Shown piece after piece: positions 1 to 7,382 of a stretch of 36,603 nucleotides of DNA. The number at the start of each line of letters is the position of its first letter. The first letter of the stretch is position 1. The stretch comes from Piscinibacter caeni. Its GTDB lineage: Bacteria; Pseudomonadota; Gammaproteobacteria; Burkholderiales; Burkholderiaceae_C. The notes under the pieces were generated by a model that was given only the letters and a program-made list of their open reading frames with translations, ran no database searches and was not told the DNA's origin. Location: positions 1 to 36,603 of the forward strand of contig QJOU01000090.1 in assembly GCA_003265685.1 (NCBI GenBank), read 5' to 3'. The position numbers were made by a program, and so were the translations under genes.

Positions 1-1233
1 CGCGCCGGCGCTCGACCGCGGCAGCCACAGCAGCGGCGCCCAGGCCAGCGCGAGCACGCCGCTCCACCACCACGGCCAGGCCGCGGCGCCCAGCGCGGCC
101 GGCACGAGCGCGACGATCGCCACCGTCAGCACGGGCGCGGCGGCCAGGCTGGCCGGCGCGGGGGCGGCACTGCCGTGCATGGCCTGCCGCTTGCCCTGCT
201 GCACGACCGACGAGGCCGACAGGAAGGTGTGCGCCTTGTAGAGCGAATGCCCGATCAGGTGCAGCGCGGCCAGGCTGTACAGCCCCAGGCCGCACTCCAG
301 CACCATGAAGCCCATCTGCGCCACCGTCGACCAGGCCAGGCGGACCTTGATCGTCACGCGCGTCAGCATCACCAGCCCGGCCAGCAGCGCGGTGGCCAGG
401 CCCGCGGCGATCAGCAGCCAGCGCGCCGCCGGCGCTGTCTCGAGCAGCGGCGCGAAGCGGATCAGCAGGAAGCCGCCGAGATTGACGACCCCCGCGTGCA
501 GCAGCGCCGACACCGGCGTCGGCGCCTCCATCACCTGGATCAGCCAGCCGTGCACCGGCAGCAGCGCGGTGCGCAGGATCACCGCCAGCACCAGGCAGAC
601 GGCGCTCGCCTGCAGCAGCGCCGAGCCGCCGGCCTGCGCCAGGTGGTTCCAGAGCTCGGACAGCGAGCCGCTGCCCACCTCGATCCACGCCAGGCCGGCG
701 GCGGCCAGCAGCAGCCCGTCCGCCAGGCGGTCGGCCAGGCGCTTCTTGTGCGCCGCCAGCAGGGCGAACGGGCGCTCCGGGTAGAAGCACAGCAGGCGCT
801 GCAGCGCGATGCCGACCAGCGCCCAGGCGGCGATCAGCACCAGCCAGTGGTCCGCCAGCAGCAGCACCTGCACCGCGGCCAGCACCGCGGCGAAGGCGGC
901 CAGGTAGCGCCGCTGGTTCGGCTCGCCGTGCAGGTAGCGGGACGAGAACACGCCGATCACGCCGCCCAGCAGCTGGACCAGCAGCGCCATCCAGGCGGCC
1001 GGGGCGTTGGCGGCCAGCCCGGGCAGGGGCATCGCGGTGCCGGCCGGCACGCCGCTCCAGCGCAGCACCAGGGTTGCCAGCGCGCCCAGGCCGGCCAGAC
1101 CGGCCAGCACGGCGAACCCGCGCCAGAGCGTCGTGGGCGCCGCACCGCGCCACAGCGGCAGCGCGGCCGCGGCACACATCAGGATGGCCGGCGCCAGGGC
1201 GCAGCCGTTCAGCACGATGGGGGACCAGTCCAT
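1..1233 (-). CDS. dabB: NuoL-like proton-conducting membrane subunit, probable DabB (3' end outside window)
   Basis: The minus strand is open from an ATG at 1233-1231 to the window edge: 411 codons without a stop. A GGAG Shine-Dalgarno sequence lies just upstream of the ATG. The product is a run of hydrophobic helices. Residues 228-248 hold the antiporter-family segment HGWLIQVMEAPTPVSALLHA, and LYSLAALHLIGHSLYKAHTFLSA follows in two stretches further on. In Complex I NuoL the first segment reads more like [21 protein letters not shown]. The HGWLIQVMEAP version is, from memory, typical of DabB, the membrane partner of the zinc protein DabA in the DAB inorganic-carbon (CO2/bicarbonate) uptake system. 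The divergent LysR gene fits known dab loci. DabA would lie to the left, outside the window. A stand-alone NuoL or Mrp/Hyf-type subunit is the alternative. The antiporter-family call is certain; the DabB assignment is likely. Confidence 0.8.
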   Translation of the reverse strand, partial: MDWSPIVLNGCALAPAILMCAAAALPLWRGAAPTTLWRGFAVLAGLAGLGALATLVLRWSGVPAGTAMPLPGLAANAPAAWMALLVQLLGGVIGVFSSRYLHGEPNQRRYLAAFAAVLAAVQVLLLADHWLVLIAAWALVGIALQRLLCFYPERPFALLAAHKKRLADRLADGLLLAAAGLAWIEVGSGSLSELWNHLAQAGGSALLQASAVCLVLAVILRTALLPVHGWLIQVMEAPTPVSALLHAGVVNLGGFLLIRFAPLLETAPAARWLLIAAGLATALLAGLVMLTRVTIKVRLAWSTVAQMGFMVLECGLGLYSLAALHLIGHSLYKAHTFLSASSVVQQGKRQAMHGSAAPAPASLAAAPVLTVAIVALVPAALGAAAWPWWWSGVLALAWAPLLWLPRSSAGA

Positions 1234-1275
1234 GGCGGGCTCTCCGGAATTGATTGCCGCCATGCTGATTGCGCG

Positions 1276-1306
1276 AGAACGTTCTGTAAATTACATTGAA
1301 TAGAAC
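1276..1306. promoter_or_regulatory. Candidate LysR-regulator operator
   Basis: A perfect 10-bp palindrome AGAACGTTCT (1276-1285) is followed by another AGAAC at 1302-1306. The GTTCT at 1281-1285 therefore also forms a 16-bp-spaced inverted repeat with that AGAAC. The sites straddle the -10 and spacer of the dabB promoter, between the two divergent genes, as expected for autoregulation by a LysR protein. Binding is inferred. Confidence 0.4.
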
Positions 1307-1313
1307 TTGTCAA
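1285..1313 (-). promoter_or_regulatory. Candidate sigma-70 promoter of the dabB-like gene
   Basis: On the minus strand a perfect TTGACA (1313-1308) is followed after 17 bp by TTTACA (1290-1285), which sits where a -10 box should. It lies about 50 bp upstream of the dabB start and in the only AT-rich stretch of the 96-bp divergent gap. This is a consensus match only. Confidence 0.55.
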
Positions 1314-1329
1314 TATCAAAAACGGAACC

Positions 1330-2244
1330 ATGCGGCTGGAGCAGCTGAACTTCCACCACCTCTTCTACTTCTGGCGCGTGGCCAGGGCGGGGCACCTGAC
1401 GCGCGTGGCGCAGGAGCTGCACACCTCGCAGTCCGCCCTGTCGTCGCAGATCCGCCAGCTCGAGGAGCGGCTGGGCGACGCGCTGTTCGCGCGCGAGGGG
1501 CGGCGCCTGCGGCTGACCGACACCGGCCAGCTCGTGCTCGCCTATGCCGAGAACATCTTCGGCCTGAGCCAGGAGATGCTGGGCCGGCTGCAGGGGCGCA
1601 GCCAGGGGATGATCCGGCTGCGCGTGGGCAGTGTCGCGACGCTGTCGCGCAACTACCAGGAGAACTGGATCCGCCCGCTGCTGGCCGATCCGTCGGTGCT
1701 GCTGACGCTCGAGTCCGGCCTGCTGGAAGGCCTGCTGCAACGCCTCGTGCAACACCAGCTCGACGTGGTGCTGGCCAACGAGACGGTGCCCGCCGATCCC
1801 GACCGTCCGCTGCACTGCCGCTTCCTCGGCAGCCAGGCGATCTCGCTGGTCGGCCCGGCCGGCGCCTGGCAGGGCCGGCGGCTGCGCATCCCCGACGACC
1901 TCGACGCCGTCGAGCTCGCGCTGCCCGGCCCGCGCCATGCGCTGCGCGGGCAGTTCGACGCGCTGTGCCTCTCGGCCGGCGTGCGGCCGCGCGTGCGCGC
2001 CGAGGTGGACGACATGGCGATGCTGCGCCTGATTGCGCGTGACAGCGGCTGGCTGACGATCCTGCCCGAGGTGGTGGTGCAGGACGAGCTGCGTGGTGGG
2101 GTGCTGGTCGTCGTGGGGCAGTCGACCCAGCTGCAGGAACGCTTCTACGCCATCACCACGCCGCACCGGCATCGCATCGAGCGGCTGGAGAGCCTGCTGG
2201 CGGGCGCGGTGGACGATGAGCGCCCGCCGGGTCAGTCGTCCTAG
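1330..2244 (+). CDS. LysR-family transcriptional regulator
   Basis: The protein has 304 residues, a normal LysR length. Residues 5-65 form the winged helix-turn-helix (LNFHHLFYFWRVARAGHLTR, then SQSALSSQIRQLEERLG), and the end of the DNA-binding domain reads REGRRLRLTDTG. The wording FHHLFYFWRVA and LFAREGRRL is closest in memory to the NhaR-like branch. The rest is the two-lobed effector-binding domain. The ATG at 1330 has a weak GGAA sequence just upstream. It is divergent from the dabB-like gene with a 96-bp shared regulatory gap, so control of that gene, perhaps in response to inorganic carbon or pH, is the natural inference. It is followed by about 200 bp of non-coding DNA before mraZ and is probably a single-gene transcript. 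The effector cannot be told from sequence. Confidence 0.9.
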   Translation: MRLEQLNFHHLFYFWRVARAGHLTRVAQELHTSQSALSSQIRQLEERLGDALFAREGRRLRLTDTGQLVLAYAENIFGLSQEMLGRLQGRSQGMIRLRVGSVATLSRNYQENWIRPLLADPSVLLTLESGLLEGLLQRLVQHQLDVVLANETVPADPDRPLHCRFLGSQAISLVGPAGAWQGRRLRIPDDLDAVELALPGPRHALRGQFDALCLSAGVRPRVRAEVDDMAMLRLIARDSGWLTILPEVVVQDELRGGVLVVVGQSTQLQERFYAITTPHRHRIERLESLLAGAVDDERPPGQSS

Positions 2245-2387
2245 TGCCGGCCGCCGCAGCCCGCAACCTCAGGCTTCACTTTCAGTGCGACTTGCAAGTG
2301 CTTGCTTTTGAACGAGAACTCTCACGAGACTGCCTCAAAAACGAGCGCTAAGTGATTGATTTCACTGATTTTTCTTTACATGTCGGA

Positions 2388-2417
2388 TTGACCCGGGGAG
2401 AAACCATCGGCTAAAGT
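2388..2417 (+). promoter_or_regulatory. Candidate promoter of the dcw cluster
   Basis: TTGACC (2388-2393) is followed after 18 bp by TAAAGT (2412-2417), directly before the MraZ repeats. The preceding 2331-2385 stretch is AT-rich and could act as an UP element. It also holds a small inverted repeat, AGTGA (2351-2355) and TCACT (2362-2366). The -10 is a poor match, so the placement is tentative. I see nothing else in the 201-bp gap between lysR and mraZ apart from GCAAG-TG-CTTGC near 2295, too tight to be a convincing terminator. Confidence 0.35.
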
Positions 2418-2450
2418 GGAGCAAAGTGCACTTTAGTGGGATTTTGTGGC
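2416..2450 (+). promoter_or_regulatory. MraZ operator: four direct GTGNN repeats at 10-bp spacing
   Basis: GTGGA (2416), GTGCA (2426), GTGGG (2436) and GTGGC (2446) recur exactly every 10 bp, one helical turn, separated by 5-bp AT-rich spacers. This is the architecture of the MraZ-binding repeats known upstream of mraZ, usually described as three TGGGN units. The third copy is the closest to consensus. The fourth repeat contains the GTG that opens the mraZ reading frame, so operator and start codon coincide. Autorepression of the dcw cluster is established for MraZ in other bacteria and inferred here. Confidence 0.75.
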
Positions 2451-2886
2451 GAACATTGTCTTTCAGGGCCCTGCGGCCCTGACGCTGGACACCAAGGGGC
2501 GGCTGGCCATGCCGGCGCGCCACCGTGTCCTGCTGGAGGCAATGCGTGTCACGCAGCTGACCGTCACCAAGCACCCGGACGGCTGCCTGATGATCTTTCC
2601 CCGCCCGATCTGGGAGACCTTCCGCGACCACGTGGCTTCGCTGCCGATGGACGCGGTGCGCTGGAAGCGCGTGTTCCTGGGCAGCGCGATGGACGTCGAC
2701 CTGGACGCCTCCGGCCGCCTGCTGATCGCGCCCGAACTGCGCAGCGCCACCGGGCTCGAACGCGACGTGATGCTGCTGGGCATGGGCAACCACCTCGAGT
2801 TGTGGGACCTGAAGAAGCATGAGGAGCACGAGGCCCAGGTGATGGCCTCGGAGATGCCCGAGTCGCTCAAGAACTTCAGCTTCTGA
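2446..2886 (+). CDS. mraZ: Transcriptional regulator MraZ
   Basis: The protein has 146 residues, the usual MraZ length. Its two AbrB/SpoVT-like halves each carry the family motif: [15 protein letters not shown] near residues 13-27 and [15 protein letters not shown] near 85-99. MraZ forms ring-shaped oligomers that bind the GTG repeats upstream and repress the dcw operon. The family normally starts at MFQG; here the matching residues are VFQG at 5-8, encoded with GTC. The only in-frame start is therefore the GTG at 2446, four codons earlier. There is no clear Shine-Dalgarno sequence. The stop codon overlaps the rsmH start by one base (TGATG), which implies translational coupling. Identity is certain; the exact start is fairly sure. 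Confidence 0.93.
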   Translation: MANIVFQGPAALTLDTKGRLAMPARHRVLLEAMRVTQLTVTKHPDGCLMIFPRPIWETFRDHVASLPMDAVRWKRVFLGSAMDVDLDASGRLLIAPELRSATGLERDVMLLGMGNHLELWDLKKHEEHEAQVMASEMPESLKNFSF

Positions 2887-3818
2887 TGACCGACGCGCAG
2901 ACATGGCACCACACCACTGTCCTGCTGGCCGAAGCGATCGACGCGCTCCTGACCACGCAAGACGGTGTGTACGTCGACGGCACCTTCGGCCGCGGCGGTC
3001 ATTCTCGCGCGTTGCTGGCGCGCCTGGGCCCGGCGGCCCGCCTGGTGGCGCTGGACCGCGACCCGCAGGCGGTGGCCGCGGCGCGCAGCATCGACGACCC
3101 ACGCTTCTCGATCCACCACGCCCGCTTCGGCGACCTGCGCGCGCTGCTCGCCGAGCTCGGCATCGGGCGCATCGCCGGGCTGCTGCTCGACCTGGGCGTC
3201 AGCTCGCCGCAGATCGACGACCCGGCGCGCGGCTTCAGCTTCCGTTTCGACGGCCCGCTGGACATGCGCATGGACCCGACCCGGGGCGAGAGCGCCGCCG
3301 AGTTCCTGCAACGCGCCGACGAGCGCCAGATCGCGGAGGTGATCAGAGATCATGGGGAAGAACGGTTTGCTGTACCGATTGCAAAGGCGCTTGTTGCTCG
3401 GCGCGAAAGCGGGAACCCTGTTCGAACCACGCGGGAGCTTTCCGAACTCGTGGCTCGTGCGGTCAAGACCCGCGAGGGCAGCCAGGACCCTGCAACGCGC
3501 ACATTTCAGGGCCTTCGGATTCACGTCAACGCCGAGCTTGAGGAGCTCCAACAGGGCCTGAGCGCGGCGCTCGACCTGCTGCAGCCCGGAGGGCGCATGG
3601 TCGTGATCAGCTTTCATTCGCTGGAAGACCGCATCGTCAAGAACTTCATCGCGCGCGAGAGCCGCGACGAGGTGGACCGGCGCGCGCCCTTCGCGCCGGC
3701 GCGGCCGCACCGCCTGCGCGCGCTGGCGCGCGTGAAGGCCTCCGCGGCCGAACTGGCCGCCAACCCGCGCGCGCGCTCGGCGGTGATGCGGGTGGCCGAG
3801 CGCACGGAGGTCGCATGA
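2886..3818 (+). CDS. rsmH: 16S rRNA (cytosine1402-N4)-methyltransferase RsmH
   Basis: The protein has 310 residues, full length for RsmH (MraW). It methylates N4 of C1402 in the 16S rRNA decoding centre using S-adenosylmethionine. The SAM loop is DGTFGRGGH (31-39), followed by [32 protein letters not shown] and the C-terminal [11 protein letters not shown], all diagnostic. It begins at the ATG overlapping the mraZ stop and ends with an ATGA overlap into ftsL. Codons 154-222 (3345-3551) use A- or T-ending codons far more often than the rest: by hand count 29 of 69, against 11 of the 153 codons before. The encoded protein there is still normal RsmH, so this looks like a recombined or otherwise constrained patch rather than a frameshift. 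Confidence 0.97.
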   Translation: MTDAQTWHHTTVLLAEAIDALLTTQDGVYVDGTFGRGGHSRALLARLGPAARLVALDRDPQAVAAARSIDDPRFSIHHARFGDLRALLAELGIGRIAGLLLDLGVSSPQIDDPARGFSFRFDGPLDMRMDPTRGESAAEFLQRADERQIAEVIRDHGEERFAVPIAKALVARRESGNPVRTTRELSELVARAVKTREGSQDPATRTFQGLRIHVNAELEELQQGLSAALDLLQPGGRMVVISFHSLEDRIVKNFIARESRDEVDRRAPFAPARPHRLRALARVKASAAELAANPRARSAVMRVAERTEVA

Positions 3819-4108
3819 CACGATTCAACGTGCTGCTCTTCCTCGCGCTGCTGCTCAGCAGCCTCTACCTGGTGCGCATCTCGTACGACGCGCGCCGCCT
3901 GTTCGCCGAGCTCGACAAGGCGCAGGGCGAGGAGCGCGCGCTGAACACCGAGTTCGAGCGCCTGAAGGCCGAGCGCCAGGCGCAGGCCACGCCGCTGCGC
4001 GTGGAGAAGACCGCGCGCGAGCGGCTGGCGATGCGCAACGCGACGCCGGCCGTCACGCAGTACGTGCCGTGGGCAGGCGCCGCCTCGGCACCGGGAGGCA
4101 CGCCATGA
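3815..4108 (+). CDS. ftsL: Cell division protein FtsL
   Basis: A 97-residue bitopic protein with a transmembrane helix at about residues 5-23 ([20 protein letters not shown]). A heptad-rich periplasmic coiled coil follows (about 27-70, [20 protein letters not shown]). FtsL joins FtsB and FtsQ to recruit and activate FtsW-FtsI at the septum. The sequence family is poorly conserved, so the call rests on size, topology and position between rsmH and ftsI, the standard dcw place. It overlaps both neighbours by ATGA, which implies coupled translation. The C-terminal 15 residues are rich in Ala, Pro and Gly and probably disordered. Confidence 0.92.
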   Translation: MTRFNVLLFLALLLSSLYLVRISYDARRLFAELDKAQGEERALNTEFERLKAERQAQATPLRVEKTARERLAMRNATPAVTQYVPWAGAASAPGGTP

Positions 4109-5904
4109 GCTGGTTCAAGTCAAGCGAGCCGCGCGGCGCGATGGCTCGGCATCGCGGCGTCGCCTACTCGAGCAGCCCGCTGCTGGCCAGCAAGACGCCG
4201 CCGTGGCGCTCCAAGTTCCTGGTCGCGCTGGTGGGGCTGGGCTTCAGCGTGCTGCTCGGCCGCGCCGTCTACGTGCAGATCGTCGGCACCGAGTTCTTCC
4301 AGAAGCAGGGCGAGATCCGCTTCGCACGCAAGCTCGAGCTGCCGGCCAGCCGCGGCCGCATCCTCGACCGCAACGGCCAGATCCTCGCCGCCAGCGTGCC
4401 GGCGCCCTCGCTGTGGGTGCTGCCGAAGGACTTCTCCGCCACGCCGGCGCAGCGCCGCACGCTCGCCCGCCTGCTCGGCATGACGCCGGGGGAACTCGAG
4501 CGGCGCCTGGACGACAACCCGAACTTCATCTGGCTGCGCCGCCAGGTCGACGAACAGGTCGCCAAGGACGTGCTGGCGCTGAACATCCCCGGCCTGCACC
4601 AGGTGCGCGAGTACAAGCGCAAGTACCCGGAGGGCGAATCCTCGGCCCACGTGGTCGGCTTCACCAACGCCGAGGAGCATGGCCAGGAGGGCGTCGAGCT
4701 CTCGTTCGACGGCCAATTGGCCGGCCGCGACGGCATGCGCCGCGTCATCAAGGACCGTCTCGGCCGCGTGGTCGAGGACATCGGCGACAGCATGCCGCCG
4801 GTGGACGGGCAGGACCTGCGCCTGGCGATCGACTCCAAGGTGCAGTTCTTCGCCTACCAGCGCGTGCGCGATGCGGTGGCCGAGCACAAGGCCAAGGCCG
4901 GCAGCGTGGTCGTGCTCGACGTGCAGAGCGGCGAGGTGCTGGCGCTGGCCAACTACCCGAGCTACTCGCCCGGAGACCGGCGCAACCTGAACCGCGAGCA
5001 GATGCGCAACCGAGCGCTGACCGACAGCTTCGAGCCCGGCTCGACGATGAAGCCGTTCATCGTCGGCCTGGCGATGGAGACCGGCCGCGTGACGCCGCAC
5101 TCGGTGATCCAGACCGCGCCGGGCTACCTGATGATCACCGGCTCGCGCATCAGCGACGCACACCCGCACGGCGCGCTGACAGTGGCCGAGGTGATCCAGA
5201 AGTCGAGCAACGTCGGCACCGCCAAGCTCGCGATGCAGATGCAGCCGCGCGAGATGTGGGAGCTCTACACCGAGCTCGGTTTCGGGCAGAAGCCGCAGAT
5301 CCCGTTCCCCGGCGCGGTGACCGGCCGTCTGCGCCCCTACAAGAGCTGGCGGCCGATCGAGCAGGCGACGATGAGCTACGGCTACGGCCTGTCGGTCTCG
5401 CTGTTCCAGCTGGCGCGCGCCTACACCGTGCTGGCCAACGATGGCGAGCTGCTGCCGCTCGCGCTGGTTCACGCCGATCCGAACGAGGCCGCGACCCAGC
5501 GCGCCGCGGGCCTGCGCATCATGTCCGCGCAGACCGCGCGCGAGGTGCGCAAGATGCTGCAGATGGCTGCCGGCCCGGGTGGCACCGCGCCCAAGGCGCA
5601 GGCGATCGGCTACTCGGTGGGCGGCAAGACCGGCACCGCGCACAAGCAGGAAGGCAAGGGCTACGCGGAGAAGAAGTACCGCGCCTGGTTCGTCGGCATG
5701 GCGCCGATCGACAAGCCGCGCATCGTGGTCGCGGTGATGGTCGACGAGCCGAACAACGGCAAGTACTACGGCGGCGACGTGGCCGCGCCGGTGTTCAGCG
5801 AGGTGGTGCAGCAGACCCTGCGCATGATGGGCGTGCCGCCGGACCTGGAGGTCAAGCCGCAGATCCTGGTGCGCGACGTGCCGGCCGTGGAGGAGAGCTT
5901 CTGA
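4105..5904 (+). CDS. ftsI: Peptidoglycan D,D-transpeptidase FtsI (PBP3)
   Basis: The protein has 599 residues. It cross-links septal peptidoglycan in partnership with FtsW. A cytoplasmic tail is followed by one membrane anchor near residues 33-53 (KFLVALVGLGFSVLLGRAV). The class B penicillin-binding dimerisation region comes next (ASRGRILDRNG), then the transpeptidase domain. The three catalytic motifs are present: STMK with Ser313 and Lys316, SSN at 367-369, and KTGT from Lys508. The ATG at 4105 is chosen because GGGAGG lies just upstream and it overlaps the ftsL stop; an in-frame ATG at 4069 would extend it by 12 codons into ftsL. The stop overlaps the murE start by one base. The domain set is complete with nothing unusual. 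Confidence 0.97.
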   Translation: MSWFKSSEPRGAMARHRGVAYSSSPLLASKTPPWRSKFLVALVGLGFSVLLGRAVYVQIVGTEFFQKQGEIRFARKLELPASRGRILDRNGQILAASVPAPSLWVLPKDFSATPAQRRTLARLLGMTPGELERRLDDNPNFIWLRRQVDEQVAKDVLALNIPGLHQVREYKRKYPEGESSAHVVGFTNAEEHGQEGVELSFDGQLAGRDGMRRVIKDRLGRVVEDIGDSMPPVDGQDLRLAIDSKVQFFAYQRVRDAVAEHKAKAGSVVVLDVQSGEVLALANYPSYSPGDRRNLNREQMRNRALTDSFEPGSTMKPFIVGLAMETGRVTPHSVIQTAPGYLMITGSRISDAHPHGALTVAEVIQKSSNVGTAKLAMQMQPREMWELYTELGFGQKPQIPFPGAVTGRLRPYKSWRPIEQATMSYGYGLSVSLFQLARAYTVLANDGELLPLALVHADPNEAATQRAAGLRIMSAQTAREVRKMLQMAAGPGGTAPKAQAIGYSVGGKTGTAHKQEGKGYAEKKYRAWFVGMAPIDKPRIVVAVMVDEPNNGKYYGGDVAAPVFSEVVQQTLRMMGVPPDLEVKPQILVRDVPAVEESF

Positions 5905-7382
5905 TGCCGCTGCTGCGCCTGCCCGACGTGAGCGCCGTGACGGCCTTCTTGGCCGCGCGTGGCGTGCGCGGGCTCGCCACCGACAGCCGGCGCGTGGCCG
6001 CCGGCGAGGCCTTCATCGCCTGGCCCGGCCATGCGCTGGACGGCCGGCAGTACGTGCCGCAGGCGCTGCAGCGCGGCGCCGTGGCCTGCCTGGTGGAGGC
6101 GCAGGGCGTCGAGCCCTTCGGCTTCGACGACCCGCGCATCGCCGCCGTGCCGGACCTGAAGGCGCTGACCGGGCCGATCGCCGCGGCCTTCTTCGGCGAC
6201 CCGAGCGCGCGGCTCGACCTGGTGGCCACCACCGGCACCAACGGCAAGACCTCCACCGCCTGGTGGACGGCGCAGGCCCTGTCGCAGCTCGGCCGGCGTG
6301 CCGGGGTGATCGGCACGCTCGGGGTGGGGGAGCCGCCCCAGGTGCAGTCCACCGGCCTGACCACGCCCGACCCGGTGACGCTGCAGCGCGCGCTGGCCGA
6401 CTTCGCGCGGCGCGGCTTCGCGGCCTGCGCGATCGAGGCCTCGTCGATCGGCATCGTCGAGCACCGCCTGGACGGTACGCGCATCGCGGTGGCGCTGTTC
6501 ACCAACTTCACGCAGGACCACCTCGACTTCCACGGCACGATGGAGGCCTACTGGGAGGCCAAGAGCGCGCTGTTCCGCTGGCCCGGGCTGCGCGCCGCGG
6601 TGCTCAACCTGGACGACCGCCACGGCCTCGTGCTGGCCGGCGTGCTGCGCGAGCAGGGCCTGGACGTGTGGGGCTACTCGCGCCGCATCCAGGCGCGCCT
6701 GCACAGCGAGGCGCCGGCCTACCGGCAGGGCGGCCTGGCGTTCGACGTGCTCGAGGGCCGCGAGCGGGCCGCGGTGCACACCCGGCTGATCGGCGAGTAC
6801 AACGTGTCGAACCTGCTGGCGGTGATCGGCGCGCTGCGGGCGCTCGGCGTGCAGCTGGCCCGGGCCGCGGCCGCCTGCGCCGCGCTGACGCCGGTGCCCG
6901 GGCGCATGCAGCGCGTGCCCGGCGCGGCCGCCGGGCCCGAGGTCATCGTCGACTACGCCCACTCGCCCGACGCGCTCGAGCAGGCGCTGCTCGCGCTGCG
7001 GCCGTTCGCCGCAGCGCGCGGCGGCAAGCTGGTCTGCGTGTTCGGCTGCGGCGGCAACCGCGACACCGCCAAGCGACCGCTGATGGGCGGCATCGCGCAG
7101 CGCCTGGCCGACCGGGTGGTGATCACCAGCGACAACCCGCGCCACGAGTCGCCCGGCTTCATCGTCTCGCAGATCGTCGCCGGGCTGGCGGGCGAGCGCG
7201 AGCATGTGCAGGTGGTCGAGGACCGCCGCGCCGCCATCGCCACCGCGGTGCGCGAGGCCGAGGCGCCGGACGTGCTGCTGATCGCCGGCAAGGGCCACGA
7301 GGACTACCAGGAGATCGCCGGGGTCAAGCACCCGTTCTCCGACCTCGCCGAGGCCGCCGCCGCCCTGGAGCAGCGCGCATGA
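5904..7382 (+). CDS. murE: UDP-MurNAc-L-Ala-D-Glu:meso-diaminopimelate ligase MurE
   Basis: The protein has 492 residues. It adds meso-diaminopimelate to UDP-MurNAc-L-Ala-D-Glu in the cytoplasm using ATP. The three Mur-ligase domains are visible: an N-terminal UMP-binding region with TDSRRVAAGEAF, the ATPase P-loop GTNGKT at 111-116, and the C-terminal domain. TSDNPRHE is present, with DNPR at 410-413; this motif distinguishes diaminopimelate-adding from lysine-adding enzymes. YWEAKSALF carries the lysine that is normally carbamylated. It starts at the ATG sharing one base with the ftsI stop. The same frame stays open far upstream through ftsI, but only because of the base composition. Confidence 0.97.
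   Translation: MPLLRLPDVSAVTAFLAARGVRGLATDSRRVAAGEAFIAWPGHALDGRQYVPQALQRGAVACLVEAQGVEPFGFDDPRIAAVPDLKALTGPIAAAFFGDPSARLDLVATTGTNGKTSTAWWTAQALSQLGRRAGVIGTLGVGEPPQVQSTGLTTPDPVTLQRALADFARRGFAACAIEASSIGIVEHRLDGTRIAVALFTNFTQDHLDFHGTMEAYWEAKSALFRWPGLRAAVLNLDDRHGLVLAGVLREQGLDVWGYSRRIQARLHSEAPAYRQGGLAFDVLEGRERAAVHTRLIGEYNVSNLLAVIGALRALGVQLARAAAACAALTPVPGRMQRVPGAAAGPEVIVDYAHSPDALEQALLALRPFAAARGGKLVCVFGCGGNRDTAKRPLMGGIAQRLADRVVITSDNPRHESPGFIVSQIVAGLAGEREHVQVVEDRRAAIATAVREAEAPDVLLIAGKGHEDYQEIAGVKHPFSDLAEAAAALEQRA

Noticed and set aside
175-1299. A 374-codon plus-strand frame at the left edge
   Set aside because: Low-complexity Arg/Gln/His/Gly protein antisense to the dabB-like gene, whose own frame gives real antiporter-family motifs.
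2290-2310. An intrinsic terminator after lysR (GCAAG-TG-CTTGC followed by TTTT)
   Set aside because: The loop would have only two bases and the stem five pairs, too tight to be credible without support.
3352-3561. A new gene or frameshift inside the rsmH codon-use island
   Set aside because: The rsmH frame is open and encodes conserved RsmH residues across the whole patch; the alternative frame has no recognisable product.
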